Shown: positions 15,307 to 25,382, counted from the first letter of the stretch. The stretch: 36,324 nucleotides of DNA from Treponema sp. (GCA_017534445.1 JAFXWC010000024.1:1-36324); one strand, 5' to 3'. Translations and numbers: made by a program. Notes: generated by a model not told the origin, from the letters alone.

Positions 15307-18156
15307 ATGGCTAAAACCAAATATGTTTATTTCTTTGGAAACGGTGACGCAGAAGGCGATGAAACAATGCGTCCGTTACTCGGTGGAAAAGGCGCCAACC
15401 TTGCACAGATGGCAAAAGCTCCCTTGAGCCTTCCTGTACCCCCGGGATTTACAATTTCTATTGACGTTTGTCAGGAATATTACAAGTTAGGTAAGAAATA
15501 CCCTGCAGGTCTTGATGCAGAAGTTGAAAAGTATCTTGCAAAACTTGAAAAAGCAATGGGCAAAAAGCTCGGCGACGAAAAGGATCCACTTCTTGTTTCT
15601 GTCCGCTCAGGTGCTGCAGAATCAATGCCTGGTATGATGGACACAATCCTTAACCTTGGTCTTAACGACAAATCTGTTGAAGGTCTTGCAAAAAAGACAA
15701 ACAACCCGCGTTTTGCTTGGGACGCATACCGCCGCTTTATCCAGATGTACGGTAACGTTGCAATGGGTGTTGACCATGATAAATTTGAAGAAATCATTGC
15801 AGAAGTAAAGTCACACCGCGGAATTAAAGAAGATACAGAACTTACAGCTGAAGAGCTTCAGGAAATTGTAAGCAAGTACAAGGTAATGTACAAGAAAGAA
15901 AAGGGCGAAGCTTTCCCACAGGATCCAAAAAAGCAGATGTGGGGTGCTATTGGCGCAGTATTTGGTTCTTGGATGAATGAACGCGCAATCGTATACCGCA
16001 AGCTCAACAATATTGATGAAAGAGTAATCAAGGGCACAGCCGTAACTGTTATGGCAATGGTATTCGGTAACATGGGCGACACATCTGGAACAGGTGTTGC
16101 ATTCAGCCGCGATCCTTCAACTGGTGAAAACCACTTTATGGCAGAATACCTCATCAACGCTCAGGGTGAAGACGTTGTTGCTGGTATCCGCACTCCAATG
16201 GATATTTCTGCTCTCGAGAAGCAGCAGCCAAAGATTTTTGCTGAAATCACAAAGATCCGCAACCGCCTCGAAAAGCACTATCACGATATGCAGGACATGG
16301 AGTTTACCGTTCAGGAAGGAAAGCTCTACATGCTCCAGTGCCGCAACGGTAAGCGCACAGGTGCAGCTGCTGTTAAGATGGCAGTTGACATGGTTAAAGA
16401 AAAGCTCATCACAAAGGAAACAGCTCTTACTCGCGTAAAGCCAGACCAGCTTGACCAGCTTTTGCACCCACAGTTTGAAGCAAAGGCTCTTAAGGCAGCA
16501 ACTCCTTTGGCAGAAGCTCTTAACGCTTCTCCTGGTGCAGGTGCAGGCCAGATTGTATTCACAGCAGAAGAAGCTGTTGAATGGCACAAGAACGGAAAGA
16601 AGGTAATGCTCGTTCGCAAAGAGACATCTCCTGATGACATTGCAGGTATGTACGTTGCAGAAGGTATCCTTACTTCTACTGGTGGACGCACATCTCACGC
16701 AGCTGTTGTTGCTCGTGGTATGGGAACTCCTTGTGTTTGTGGTTGTGCAGCAGTTGTATTCTCTGGAAAAGACGAAGTTACTATTGGCAACAAGGTATTC
16801 AAGAAGGGCGACACCATTTCTATCGACGGTTCAACAGGTAGAGTATATGCAGGTCTTATTCCTGTAACTCCAGCTTCTGTTTCCGGCGACCTTGAAACAT
16901 TCCTTAGCTGGGCAGACGAAGTTCGCGCAAAGTCTGTTCGCAAGACTCCATCTGGAAAGGTTGTAAAGGGATTCAATGTTCTTGCAAACGCAGAACAGAA
17001 CGAAGCTCCACAGGCATTCCGCTTTGGTGCAGCAGGTATTGGTCTTTGCCGCACAGAGCACATGTTCTTTGACGAACCAAAGCTTACTTCTTTCCAGAAG
17101 ATGATTATTTCTGACAGCACAGAAGAACGCAAGAAGAACCTTGACAAGATTCTTCCTTTGCAGCAGAAGGACTTCTTTGGAATCATCAAGACAATGGAAG
17201 GCCGCGCTGTTACAATCCGTCTTCTTGACCCGCCGCTCAACGAATTCATCCAGGCAAAGACAGATGCAGAGGCACAGAGCCTTGCAAAGAAGCTTGATGT
17301 AGACGTTGCAGTTATTAAGGCAAAGTTTGCAGACCTCGACGAACACAACCCGATGCTCGGTCACCGTGGATGCCGTCTTGCAATCACATATCCTGAAATC
17401 TACGAAATGCAGGTTGAGGCAATCGCCCTCGCAACAGCAGATGCAGAAAAGAAGGGAATCAAGCACGATGTACGCATCATGATTCCTAACGTAACAACTG
17501 TTAACGAACTCAAGCAGATCCGCGAACAGGCAGAAGCTGTTATTGCTAAGGTAAACAAGGAAAAGGGAACAAAGCTCAAGTTCCAGATTGGTTCTATGAT
17601 TGAATTCCCACGTGCAGCCGCTACAGCAGATCAGATTGCAGAATATGCAGACTTCTTCTCATTCGGTACAAACGACCTTACACAGACAACATTCGGCTTT
17701 AGCCGCGATGACTATTCTAAGTTCATCGATTCTTACCTTGACCAGAAAGTTCTCCTCCAGGATCCGTTCAAGACATTGGACGAAGACGGCGTTGGAGTTA
17801 TGATTGGTCTTGCAGAAGAAAAGGGACGCGCAGTTAAGTCTGACCTTCACCTTGGAATCTGTGGTGAGCACGGTGGAGACCCAGCTTCTATCGAACTCTG
17901 CTACAAGCTCGGATTGAACTACGTTTCATGTTCTCCATTCCGCGTACCGGCAGCTCGTTTGGCTGGTGCACAGGCTGTTATTAAGGCAAACGCAAAGCCT
18001 GCTGCAAAGAAAGCTCCTGCTAAAAAGGCAACAGCAAAGAAAGCAACTGCTAAGAAAGAAGTAAAAGCTTCTGCAAAGAAAGCAACTGCTAAAAAGCCTG
18101 CTGCAAAGAAAGCAACTGCTAAAAAGGCAACAGCTAAGAAAACAACAAAGAAATAA
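15307..18156 (+). CDS. ppdK: Pyruvate, phosphate dikinase with Lys/Ala-rich C-terminal tail
   Basis: A 949-residue protein. PPDK interconverts pyruvate + ATP + phosphate and phosphoenolpyruvate + AMP + PPi in central metabolism. The N-terminal ATP-grasp part opens with LLGGKGANLAQM. The phosphohistidine loop GGRTSHAAVVARG has His464. The C-terminal PEP/pyruvate barrel shows FGTNDLTQTTFG and GICGEHGG with the catalytic Cys852. The enzyme family is usually about 880 residues. Here, after residue ~895, a 54-residue tail of AKK-type repeats (AAKKAPAKKATAKKATAKK and similar) is added, resembling histone H1-like or HupB tails. Codon choice (CTC, CGC, GGT, AAG) is more selective than in neighbouring genes, as expected for high expression. 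A terminator follows at 18191. Confidence 0.96.
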   Translation: MAKTKYVYFFGNGDAEGDETMRPLLGGKGANLAQMAKAPLSLPVPPGFTISIDVCQEYYKLGKKYPAGLDAEVEKYLAKLEKAMGKKLGDEKDPLLVSVRSGAAESMPGMMDTILNLGLNDKSVEGLAKKTNNPRFAWDAYRRFIQMYGNVAMGVDHDKFEEIIAEVKSHRGIKEDTELTAEELQEIVSKYKVMYKKEKGEAFPQDPKKQMWGAIGAVFGSWMNERAIVYRKLNNIDERVIKGTAVTVMAMVFGNMGDTSGTGVAFSRDPSTGENHFMAEYLINAQGEDVVAGIRTPMDISALEKQQPKIFAEITKIRNRLEKHYHDMQDMEFTVQEGKLYMLQCRNGKRTGAAAVKMAVDMVKEKLITKETALTRVKPDQLDQLLHPQFEAKALKAATPLAEALNASPGAGAGQIVFTAEEAVEWHKNGKKVMLVRKETSPDDIAGMYVAEGILTSTGGRTSHAAVVARGMGTPCVCGCAAVVFSGKDEVTIGNKVFKKGDTISIDGSTGRVYAGLIPVTPASVSGDLETFLSWADEVRAKSVRKTPSGKVVKGFNVLANAEQNEAPQAFRFGAAGIGLCRTEHMFFDEPKLTSFQKMIISDSTEERKKNLDKILPLQQKDFFGIIKTMEGRAVTIRLLDPPLNEFIQAKTDAEAQSLAKKLDVDVAVIKAKFADLDEHNPMLGHRGCRLAITYPEIYEMQVEAIALATADAEKKGIKHDVRIMIPNVTTVNELKQIREQAEAVIAKVNKEKGTKLKFQIGSMIEFPRAAATADQIAEYADFFSFGTNDLTQTTFGFSRDDYSKFIDSYLDQKVLLQDPFKTLDEDGVGVMIGLAEEKGRAVKSDLHLGICGEHGGDPASIELCYKLGLNYVSCSPFRVPAARLAGAQAVIKANAKPAAKKAPAKKATAKKATAKKEVKASAKKATAKKPAAKKATAKKATAKKTTKK

Positions 18157-18190
18157 TTCTTTGCCAACTCTTAGTTAAACCTTGAATAAT

Positions 18191-18223
18191 GCCCCTTGGA
18201 TGTATTTCCGAGGGGCTTTTTTG
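18191..18223 (+). terminator. Rho-independent terminator after ppdK
   Basis: GCCCCTTGGA pairs with TCCGAGGGGC (10 bp, one G-T) around a six-base loop and is followed by six T's. Confidence 0.9.
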
Positions 18224-18255
18224 TAAAACAATAAAATTAAAAAGAAGGCATTGAT

Positions 18256-19047
18256 TTGAAAAGCATCTATAATTTCCACACCCACACAGAATTGTGCCAC
18301 CATGCAAAAGGTAAGCCAATGGATTATGCTGAACAGGCTTTGCGCGACGGTTGCACAGCCCTTGGATTCAGCGACCATTGTCCCTATCCTGCGGAATTTG
18401 AAGACACATGGCCTCATGTAAGAATGTCTGTAGAAGAAACGCCGCTTTATATTCAGCAGGTAAAAGAGGCAAAAGAAAAAATGCCTTTTCCTGTATACCT
18501 TGGCTTTGAATGTGAATGGGATCCCCGCTACAAGAGCTGGTATACGGACGAGCTAAAGGGACGCTTTGGTGCGCAATACCTTGTGCTTGGTTCCCACTGG
18601 TTTACGGACGGAAGCCTTCACCTCTACATTCCTGAGTGTGCGGAAAGCAAGTTTCTTAACCGTTATGTGGATCAGACAATAGACGGAATGCGGAGCGGAG
18701 TCTTTGCCTTTTTGGCGCATCCGGATCTTTTTATGAAAGGCTACAAGGAGTGGGACGACCAGTCCAAAAGCTGCCTAAAGGCTATTCTTGATGCGGCAGT
18801 AGATTTAAATCTTCCAATAGAAGTGAATGGCCTGGGGCTTTCCCGTGAGCCAAATTCTACCAGCAGGGGAATGCGCTACCAGTATCCCTATGCAGAATTT
18901 TGGGAAATGGCAGCGCAAACGTCTGTCCGCGTAATCTGCAATTCAGATGCCCATGACCCCAAGGAAGTGATTATGAACGCATGGCATGCCCGCGATTTTG
19001 CAGGACGCTTTGGTATAAAGCCGGAAGATTCTTTTTTGCCGCTTTGA
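18256..19047 (+). CDS. PHP-family histidinol-phosphatase-like phosphoesterase (HisK/HisJ type)
   Basis: A 263-residue cytosolic metal-dependent phosphoesterase. The PHP signature is visible: NFHTHTELCHHA at the N-terminus (His8, His10 and further His), LGFSDHCPYP at ~35-44, GFECEWDP, LGSHWF, FLAHPDLF and a final CNSDAHD. Family members remove phosphate from L-histidinol phosphate in histidine synthesis, but related PHP proteins act on other substrates. It starts with TTG at 18256; GAAGG at 18244-18248 is an appropriately spaced ribosome site and no better start lies nearby. No other his gene is in the window. Confidence 0.75.
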   Translation: MKSIYNFHTHTELCHHAKGKPMDYAEQALRDGCTALGFSDHCPYPAEFEDTWPHVRMSVEETPLYIQQVKEAKEKMPFPVYLGFECEWDPRYKSWYTDELKGRFGAQYLVLGSHWFTDGSLHLYIPECAESKFLNRYVDQTIDGMRSGVFAFLAHPDLFMKGYKEWDDQSKSCLKAILDAAVDLNLPIEVNGLGLSREPNSTSRGMRYQYPYAEFWEMAAQTSVRVICNSDAHDPKEVIMNAWHARDFAGRFGIKPEDSFLPL

Positions 19048-19128
19048 TTTTTGAATCTGGACGGTACTTTTTTAGGCTCTACCATTTCTTCCTTGGCTAA
19101 TCCGACCGAACATGCCTTTGCGCCACCG

Positions 19129-19225
19129 CCGTTCCGGGGTTCCGCGGGGCCCTACCCGCTCCATTGCTTTCGCAACCCGCCTTTGGCGGGCCCCTCCATG
19201 GCGGCGTAGCTTGCTTGGCTTTTTC
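19129..19225 (+). repeat. GC-rich intergenic repeat, copy D
   Basis: Contains CCGTTCCGGGGTTCCGCGGG, CCGCTCCATTGCTTTCGCAAC, then a CGCCTTTGGCG hairpin and GGCGGCGTAGCTTG near the end, finishing in TTGGCTTTTT. It occupies the gap between the convergent phosphatase and alpha-2-macroglobulin genes and could terminate both. Confidence 0.75.
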
Positions 19226-19234
19226 CTTCTACCG

Positions 19235-22200
19235 CTACTTTATTTCCCAAACACGGCCACTTGAGCGTCCGAATATTTCTTCCTCGTACATACATTCAGC
19301 GGTAACACAAGGCGTGTTGTACATTCCCTTGCGGCTTGCCCTGAATGTAAATTCCACTTCCTGAATTCCTCTTGGGAAGTAGTCCCAGAAATACTGCATC
19401 TCTACATCGTAAATGCCCTTGTAGGAAAGTCCGCGGTTGGGGTTGTACCACCAAGGCCTTACCCTGTTCTTTGCAAGCGGCCTAACCGGAGATTCTTCCT
19501 GCGAAGAGGCAGAAGGTATTGTTCCTGTTGTTACAAAGGCAGAGTTGAGTATTTCGCATCCAGCCGGAACCGGTGCGCGCAAGGCAACATATTCTGCATC
19601 TATTACAGAAGAAATTACGACTTTTTCCCTGTAGATTTTTCCTGACTCGAGTTTGCTTTCAGAAATAACCTCTCCTGTTTCTGCATCGGTAATTTCTGTG
19701 TAGACGCAAAGGCCTTCGTCGCGGGCCGTCTGCTTTACTGGAGGAATGGCGTACTTCATGCTTGCCGTGTAGAACAGGGTTCCCCTTCCGTCCTTCTTGA
19801 ATTCAAGTTCAAGCTCCTTGTCTTTGGGCATGGAAGCAAGAGGCTCTTGTGCAAAGTCAATTTCCTTGTCTTCTGCAAGGGAAGCAACGCCGTAGAACTT
19901 TCCGCTGGCAAGATTCTTTCCGTTCAGGAGGACTTCGGCGGTAAAGTCAAGGTTGTCCAGGTCGTTGGTCTTGATGTAGTCGTAGATTGCAATCAAGACG
20001 CGGCTTGTTACCGCCGTGGACTGCCACCTTCCTGTCTTTTGCATTTTGAGCAGCTCGTAAACCAAACGCTGGTTTATGGAATTGCTTGTGTCCAGCCTTG
20101 TGAACAGCTGCAGGTAGAAGGCATATTTTTCGCTTGAATGGTTAAAGAAGCACCAGTAGTGATCCTTTGCCTTGCCTGTTATGTCTATTCCGCGGGCTGT
20201 AAGGCGCACAAAGCGGTACATCTTTTGGCTTACGGCTTTTGCTTTTGCCTTTTGGTTCATGTTCAAATAGGTAAGGGCTGCCAGTGCCAAAGTTTCAACG
20301 TCGCTTGAATCTGAATCGGCTATGCGCTCAAGGTTTGCTTCGTCAATTTTTCCTCCCAGCATTTGTGCCGCATAGTAACCGTAGGCAGCTGTATACATTG
20401 CCCATGAAACTTCGTCCTTTTCCTTGATGATAGAGTCTGATTCACGGATAAGGTAAGAGGCAAGCTTTTCCTCGTTAATGCCGCTGTTTTTTAGAATTCC
20501 GCGCTGCTTTGCAAGAGAAAGGATTTCTGCAATGCGCATGGAAACATAACGGTTGCTTTCCCTATAAAAGCCGTCTGGCCAGTAGGGGAAGCCTCCGTCT
20601 GAATTCTGTACCTTTGCCCAAGAGCGTATTTCGTTTGCTGCAACAGAGGCCGGGTCTTTTACTTCTGTGTTAAGGTCAAAAATCTTTATGTAGTCGCCAA
20701 AGGCCACCAAAGGAAGTACTGCCGCTGAGCGCTGTTCCATGCAGCCGTAAGGATAGTGGAAGACATAACCCACAGCTTCGCGCAGGACTCCCAGCCTTGT
20801 CGGGTCTAGCTGAACGTAAAGGCTTCCCCTTCCGTCTTCTGCATCTCCCGGCAGGATGATTGTCTCTTTTGCAGACGCCTTGCCTTCTTTTATTCCCGCT
20901 GCATCACGAACTTCGCCAATCGTGGTTACAGCCTCAAAGATATAGGGCTTTTCTATTTTCAGAGGAAGAAGAATCTTTTCGTTTATAAGGTCGCCGGTAA
21001 CGGTATATTCAACCGTAATCCAGCCCTGCTGCTCTGCTTTTATGCTGAACATTAGAGCCTGTGTGCTTTGCCCCTTAACGGAAACAGTCTTTTTGTTTTC
21101 TCCTTGAACAGAAGCTTTTCCTGGAAGCTTTTGCACGGAATCTTTTGTCTGCTCACCGTTGGCTTTTTCCACGCCGCTGTAAACATTCATTGCAACTGTT
21201 ACGTCGTGGTTTTGTGCGTCAAGGTTTGTAATGGTAACGCCTGCCTCTCCCTTGTCGTCCAGGCGCAGTTTTCTTGGCAGAACCTGGCGCACGGAAATTG
21301 GCTCTGCAACGTCAAGCTCTTCTTCTGCCCTTGCAAAGAGGTTGTCCTTAATGCCAACTGCCGTTACGCGGTAGGTTGTAAGCGAGTCGGGCAGGGTGAA
21401 TGTTACTGTAACGTCTCCGTTTGCATCTGTTACCAAATCTGGGCGGAAGACTGCGGTTGAAGCAAAGTTCTTTCGAACTTTTAGGGCTGGGGCTGCCTTT
21501 TCCTTAGCTACCGTGGCTCCCATGGCGGCACCGTCTGCATATACAGCAGTATTTTTTGCAGATGCAGACTTCATCATCATGCGGGGGGCTGCTGCCGATT
21601 CATATACCATTGCTTCTTCAACACATTCATCTTCTACCGCATCATCAGACTCTTCTGCATGGTCAATCAAAAGCTGGCGTGAATCTCCACCATAAGCGCG
21701 GTCCGGGAAGAGATATTTACTATAGAAGACATCGCTTGGGTCCTGAATGTGGTATCCGATCAGGTCAAGAACGCCACGGTCTGCCGCAATAAGTGCCAGT
21801 TCCGCATTTGCAAGAGGCTGTCCGTTGCGGGATGCGTGGAGTGTAATCTGTGCCTTGTCGCCTGCACGGTAGGAAGGCTTGTCCATCTTTATCTGAATGT
21901 CAAAAGTCTTGGTCTTTAGGTCTACGTTAAGGGCTGTAACGCCAAAGTAGCCCTTGGGTTTATCTGTATCCCTTTTTTCCTCTGTAGCACCGGTGTTTCC
22001 GTTCTGCCTTGTTGAATAGGATGAAAGAGAAACATAGATTACAGGGGCATAGCTGTCCAAAATGGGTACAGATATTACGGATGTTGGCTCTGTAATGTTC
22101 AAGATCTTCTGGGAGAGGATTGTTCCGCGTTCTACCGTCATAAGGTATTTGCCGCGTGGAAGTTCGCTTTGAACCATAATCTGGGCAGAATCGTTTACTG

Positions 22201-25200
22201 AATACTCTGCCTTGTCCGGGGTAAGGCCAATCTGCTGCTGGTTTTCCGTGTGCCAGTACCAGTCGCTGCTTGTAACATAGAAATTTCGTTCTGTGATTAC
22301 ATCGCTGCCGTTTGCATCTTTTGTGCTTAGGCGCAGGGTGTAGCTTCCGCCTTTTTCTGGAACTAACGAGAATTCATTGCCGTCCGTAATTGCTAACGAA
22401 CGTTCGTCTTCAAGAATGTCTTCGCGTTTCCAGTTGTAAGAAACGTATCCGTCGCTGCTAAGGCTCTGTGTTCTTTTCCATTCTTCGCGCAAAAGCTCAA
22501 GCTTTATCTTGCCGTCTTTGGGCAGTAGGCTCTGGGCTGCGGCTTTTTCTTCCGGGGTGATGCAAACATAGTCAAACTTTAAGGTGTCGCCCTTTTTGGC
22601 AAAGCCCTTGATGTTTTTTGCGTTGCTTAGGCCAATGTAGAATTTTGCCGGGTGAACCAAAACAGATGTGCTTGTGCTAATGGCCTGGTTGCCGGAATCC
22701 GTTACCCTTGCTTCCATTGTGTAAAGATAAGGCATTGCGGGTGCAACTGTACCCTTTTCTGTACCCGTGTTGTGGTTAATTGTAGCTTTGCCTTCTGCAC
22801 TTAAAGTTCCGTTGCCACTTTCGCGCAGGTAGCTGTCACTGGCAGACTTTTTGGGGCCGTAGGTGTAGCTTTTGTATGCAGGCGTATGTGCGCTAAAGGA
22901 CTGCTTTTGGCGGGTCCATGTTGAAGAATATGTGCTGTTGTCCAGTGCACCGCCGCCTAAATAAGATGCGCTAAGTTCTGCAGAAAGGGTGTCTCCCCTG
23001 TAGTAAGTTCCCTGTGGAACAGATGCTTCTGCCTCAAAACGCAGCTTTTCAAAGAACTGCACTTGAACCCTACAGTTTTCTTCCGACAAACCGCCAGCAA
23101 GATGCCTCTGGTAACGGATGTAGTAGTCGCCAGGCTTTAGGTCTTCCGGTAGCTTAAAGGAACCGGATGTTGTACCGTTTGCGCTCAGAGTGCCGCTGGT
23201 CTTGTAATAGCTCTTGTTGCTGTTCCAGCTCTGGTCAACAAGGGTAATGGTGTATTCAGCATCCTTTCCGCGTGGTACGCTGTATTCCTCTTTGTAAAGG
23301 GTGCGGTCAATCAGCTTGTAGCTTACGGTTTCGCCCGGTTTGTAAAGTCCACGGTCTGTAAATATGGTGGCAACCATTTGTTCGCGGGCAAAACCGTCTA
23401 TGTCTCCCTTGTCCACATTGCCGGAAGACCACCAGAATCCGTTTTCGGATGGGTTGAACATTACGCGGTCGTCAGAAGTTTTTGCTTCTATATAAATGAG
23501 GTTGTTGGCGTAGCTAAGGCGCTTTCCGTCTTCGTTGCTCCTAAGCGCGGCCAGCAAGTCGTTCTTGAATTCAATTATGGCAACTCCTTCGCTGTCTGTT
23601 GTGGCGCTTGCAAAGGTTGCATAGTTTTTGGTGAGTACGTTTGCATAGCCTCCGTTGCGTTCGTAAGCATCGCTGTATGGAACAATCTTTACGTTAACTG
23701 TTGCGTTGGGTACAGATTTACCCGTTGAAAGGCTTGTTACCATTACGACTGCGCGGTTGTAGGCATCGCGTACGGTAAGGCCCAAATCTGTTACCTGAAT
23801 TATCTGCTCGTTGGTGTAGTCATCAAGTTCCGTGCGGTATTTTTTTGTGCGCCAGTCCTGCCACTTGCGCTCAACATTGACCTTAGCCTTAAAGAGAACG
23901 GCTCCGCGGTACTGGTTGCCAACCTTCTGCAAATAGTCGCGTAGGTCTACGGATTCCGTAATTCTCTTGTTCTGGGGAATCTTTGAAACATCAAGGCTTA
24001 TTGTCTTGCCCCTCTGGGTAGATTTGCTTCCGTCTGCATTAGTCAAAGGTTCTATCCTGTAGGAAGACGGAGACTTAATGTTCTGGTGGGTGAATACAAT
24101 CCTTGGCGTAAACTGGCTTTCCAATGTCTGAAGCCCTGAATTCTTAAAGGACACAAAGCTTTCTGCATCGGGCACTTTTATTGTAAAGGAATAGTCTTTG
24201 TCCAGCTTGCGGCCGTAGATGTCTTTTAGGCTGGAAGAAACTTTTAGCGTATATGTTTCGTTGTAGTCAAAGGGCAGACCAAAAATCAGGAGGGACTGTC
24301 CCTGCACCAAAAGGTTTTCTTTTGTAACGGTGGCCTTTTTCTTTTTACCTTCTGCGGTTATGAACTGGGCAAGTTCTGCTTCACTTTCTTCTTTTAATAC
24401 GGAAGAAAATGTCAGGCGCACAGGCTTGTCGTACTGGCGGGAAAGCCACCTTATGTTTTCTGAGCAATCCTTTATTACAAAGGGTATAAGCGTGTGGAAG
24501 CTTCTTGAGCGGTTTGCGCTTGTGGGGTAGCAGTCCTTGTCTGCAATGGAACCCTTTTGCAGCGTAACGGTTATCTGCCTGTCTTCTGCGGGGGTTTCCT
24601 TTAAATGAAGCACAAGGGTTTTTTCGCCGTCATTCAAAGCGGAAAATTTGTAGGTGGTGTTTTTGTTGTCCGTAACGGTTATTGTCTTTGAAACAACCGA
24701 TGCGTTTACAGGCAGGTTAAAATGAAGGGCTATGTCTTTTGCAAGTTCTGGCGGAACGCTAGAAGTGTCCACATAGCGGCCTTCCTTATAGGCAGTGTAA
24801 GCGGGCTGTATGGAGTTGAGCTTTAATTCTTCTGTATGGAAGGTGTATTCCAACTTGCCGGAAATCTTGTTTCCTTTTTTAGACACAAGATTAGGGTTTA
24901 TGCGCAAGGTATACTGTTTTTGGGGTACAGTTTTGTCCGTACTGTCAAAAGAGAGTACAGATGTACCCTTCCAGCGGAAGACACCCTTAAGCGGCGGTTC
25001 AATGGAAAACACGTAGCTGGAGTTTTCCTGTTCGCCAAGTTCCTTTAGGGCAACAACAGGTTCAGAAAACTGAATCTGTATAGAAGGGTATTCAACCTGT
25101 GAAGGAAGCTCTCCCTCCGGGGTCATGCTTAGAACCGTAAAGCTTTTTCCCGATACATCTTGTGAATCGCTTTTAGCCTTGCTTTCCGTTCCCGAAGCCG

Positions 25201-25267
25201 TAATACAAGTAGACGAAGCAATAATAATTCCCATCAAAATACCTGCCAAAGAAAAATTCTTTTTCAT
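19235..25267 (-). CDS. Bacterial alpha-2-macroglobulin with intact thioester motif
   Basis: A 2010-residue exported protein. Bacterial alpha-2-macroglobulins trap proteases in the envelope: cleavage of a bait region exposes a thioester that bonds the protease. Seen here: a signal sequence ending IIASSTC (Cys but Thr at -1, so lipidation is uncertain), N-terminal macroglobulin domains, a carrier segment with FTDRGLYKPGETVSYK, and a low-complexity Met/Ala/Ser-rich stretch (DECVEEAM ... PRMMMKSASAK, about residues 1195-1250) at the expected bait position. VRKNFASTAVFRPDL follows, and the thioester YGCMEQ has Cys1509 and Gln1512. The C-terminal region includes a thioester-domain helical barrel. 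ATG 25267 has AGGTGG five bases upstream. The usual partner PBP1C is not adjacent. Confidence 0.92.
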   Translation of the reverse strand: MKKNFSLAGILMGIIIASSTCITASGTESKAKSDSQDVSGKSFTVLSMTPEGELPSQVEYPSIQIQFSEPVVALKELGEQENSSYVFSIEPPLKGVFRWKGTSVLSFDSTDKTVPQKQYTLRINPNLVSKKGNKISGKLEYTFHTEELKLNSIQPAYTAYKEGRYVDTSSVPPELAKDIALHFNLPVNASVVSKTITVTDNKNTTYKFSALNDGEKTLVLHLKETPAEDRQITVTLQKGSIADKDCYPTSANRSRSFHTLIPFVIKDCSENIRWLSRQYDKPVRLTFSSVLKEESEAELAQFITAEGKKKKATVTKENLLVQGQSLLIFGLPFDYNETYTLKVSSSLKDIYGRKLDKDYSFTIKVPDAESFVSFKNSGLQTLESQFTPRIVFTHQNIKSPSSYRIEPLTNADGSKSTQRGKTISLDVSKIPQNKRITESVDLRDYLQKVGNQYRGAVLFKAKVNVERKWQDWRTKKYRTELDDYTNEQIIQVTDLGLTVRDAYNRAVVMVTSLSTGKSVPNATVNVKIVPYSDAYERNGGYANVLTKNYATFASATTDSEGVAIIEFKNDLLAALRSNEDGKRLSYANNLIYIEAKTSDDRVMFNPSENGFWWSSGNVDKGDIDGFAREQMVATIFTDRGLYKPGETVSYKLIDRTLYKEEYSVPRGKDAEYTITLVDQSWNSNKSYYKTSGTLSANGTTSGSFKLPEDLKPGDYYIRYQRHLAGGLSEENCRVQVQFFEKLRFEAEASVPQGTYYRGDTLSAELSASYLGGGALDNSTYSSTWTRQKQSFSAHTPAYKSYTYGPKKSASDSYLRESGNGTLSAEGKATINHNTGTEKGTVAPAMPYLYTMEARVTDSGNQAISTSTSVLVHPAKFYIGLSNAKNIKGFAKKGDTLKFDYVCITPEEKAAAQSLLPKDGKIKLELLREEWKRTQSLSSDGYVSYNWKREDILEDERSLAITDGNEFSLVPEKGGSYTLRLSTKDANGSDVITERNFYVTSSDWYWHTENQQQIGLTPDKAEYSVNDSAQIMVQSELPRGKYLMTVERGTILSQKILNITEPTSVISVPILDSYAPVIYVSLSSYSTRQNGNTGATEEKRDTDKPKGYFGVTALNVDLKTKTFDIQIKMDKPSYRAGDKAQITLHASRNGQPLANAELALIAADRGVLDLIGYHIQDPSDVFYSKYLFPDRAYGGDSRQLLIDHAEESDDAVEDECVEEAMVYESAAAPRMMMKSASAKNTAVYADGAAMGATVAKEKAAPALKVRKNFASTAVFRPDLVTDANGDVTVTFTLPDSLTTYRVTAVGIKDNLFARAEEELDVAEPISVRQVLPRKLRLDDKGEAGVTITNLDAQNHDVTVAMNVYSGVEKANGEQTKDSVQKLPGKASVQGENKKTVSVKGQSTQALMFSIKAEQQGWITVEYTVTGDLINEKILLPLKIEKPYIFEAVTTIGEVRDAAGIKEGKASAKETIILPGDAEDGRGSLYVQLDPTRLGVLREAVGYVFHYPYGCMEQRSAAVLPLVAFGDYIKIFDLNTEVKDPASVAANEIRSWAKVQNSDGGFPYWPDGFYRESNRYVSMRIAEILSLAKQRGILKNSGINEEKLASYLIRESDSIIKEKDEVSWAMYTAAYGYYAAQMLGGKIDEANLERIADSDSSDVETLALAALTYLNMNQKAKAKAVSQKMYRFVRLTARGIDITGKAKDHYWCFFNHSSEKYAFYLQLFTRLDTSNSINQRLVYELLKMQKTGRWQSTAVTSRVLIAIYDYIKTNDLDNLDFTAEVLLNGKNLASGKFYGVASLAEDKEIDFAQEPLASMPKDKELELEFKKDGRGTLFYTASMKYAIPPVKQTARDEGLCVYTEITDAETGEVISESKLESGKIYREKVVISSVIDAEYVALRAPVPAGCEILNSAFVTTGTIPSASSQEESPVRPLAKNRVRPWWYNPNRGLSYKGIYDVEMQYFWDYFPRGIQEVEFTFRASRKGMYNTPCVTAECMYEEEIFGRSSGRVWEIK

Positions 25268-25382
25268 ATATACCACCTGTGTATTTTAAATGACTGTAGC
25301 GGTGTTTAGTTACTGGTATTTTAACACGGAATTTATTTTTATGTGCATTTATGCAGAAGAAAATTGAATTCCCATATTTTAT

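Noticed and set aside
17919..18167. 82-codon minus-strand frame rich in Ala/Phe/Val
   Set aside because: Antisense shadow of the Lys/Ala tail of pyruvate phosphate dikinase.
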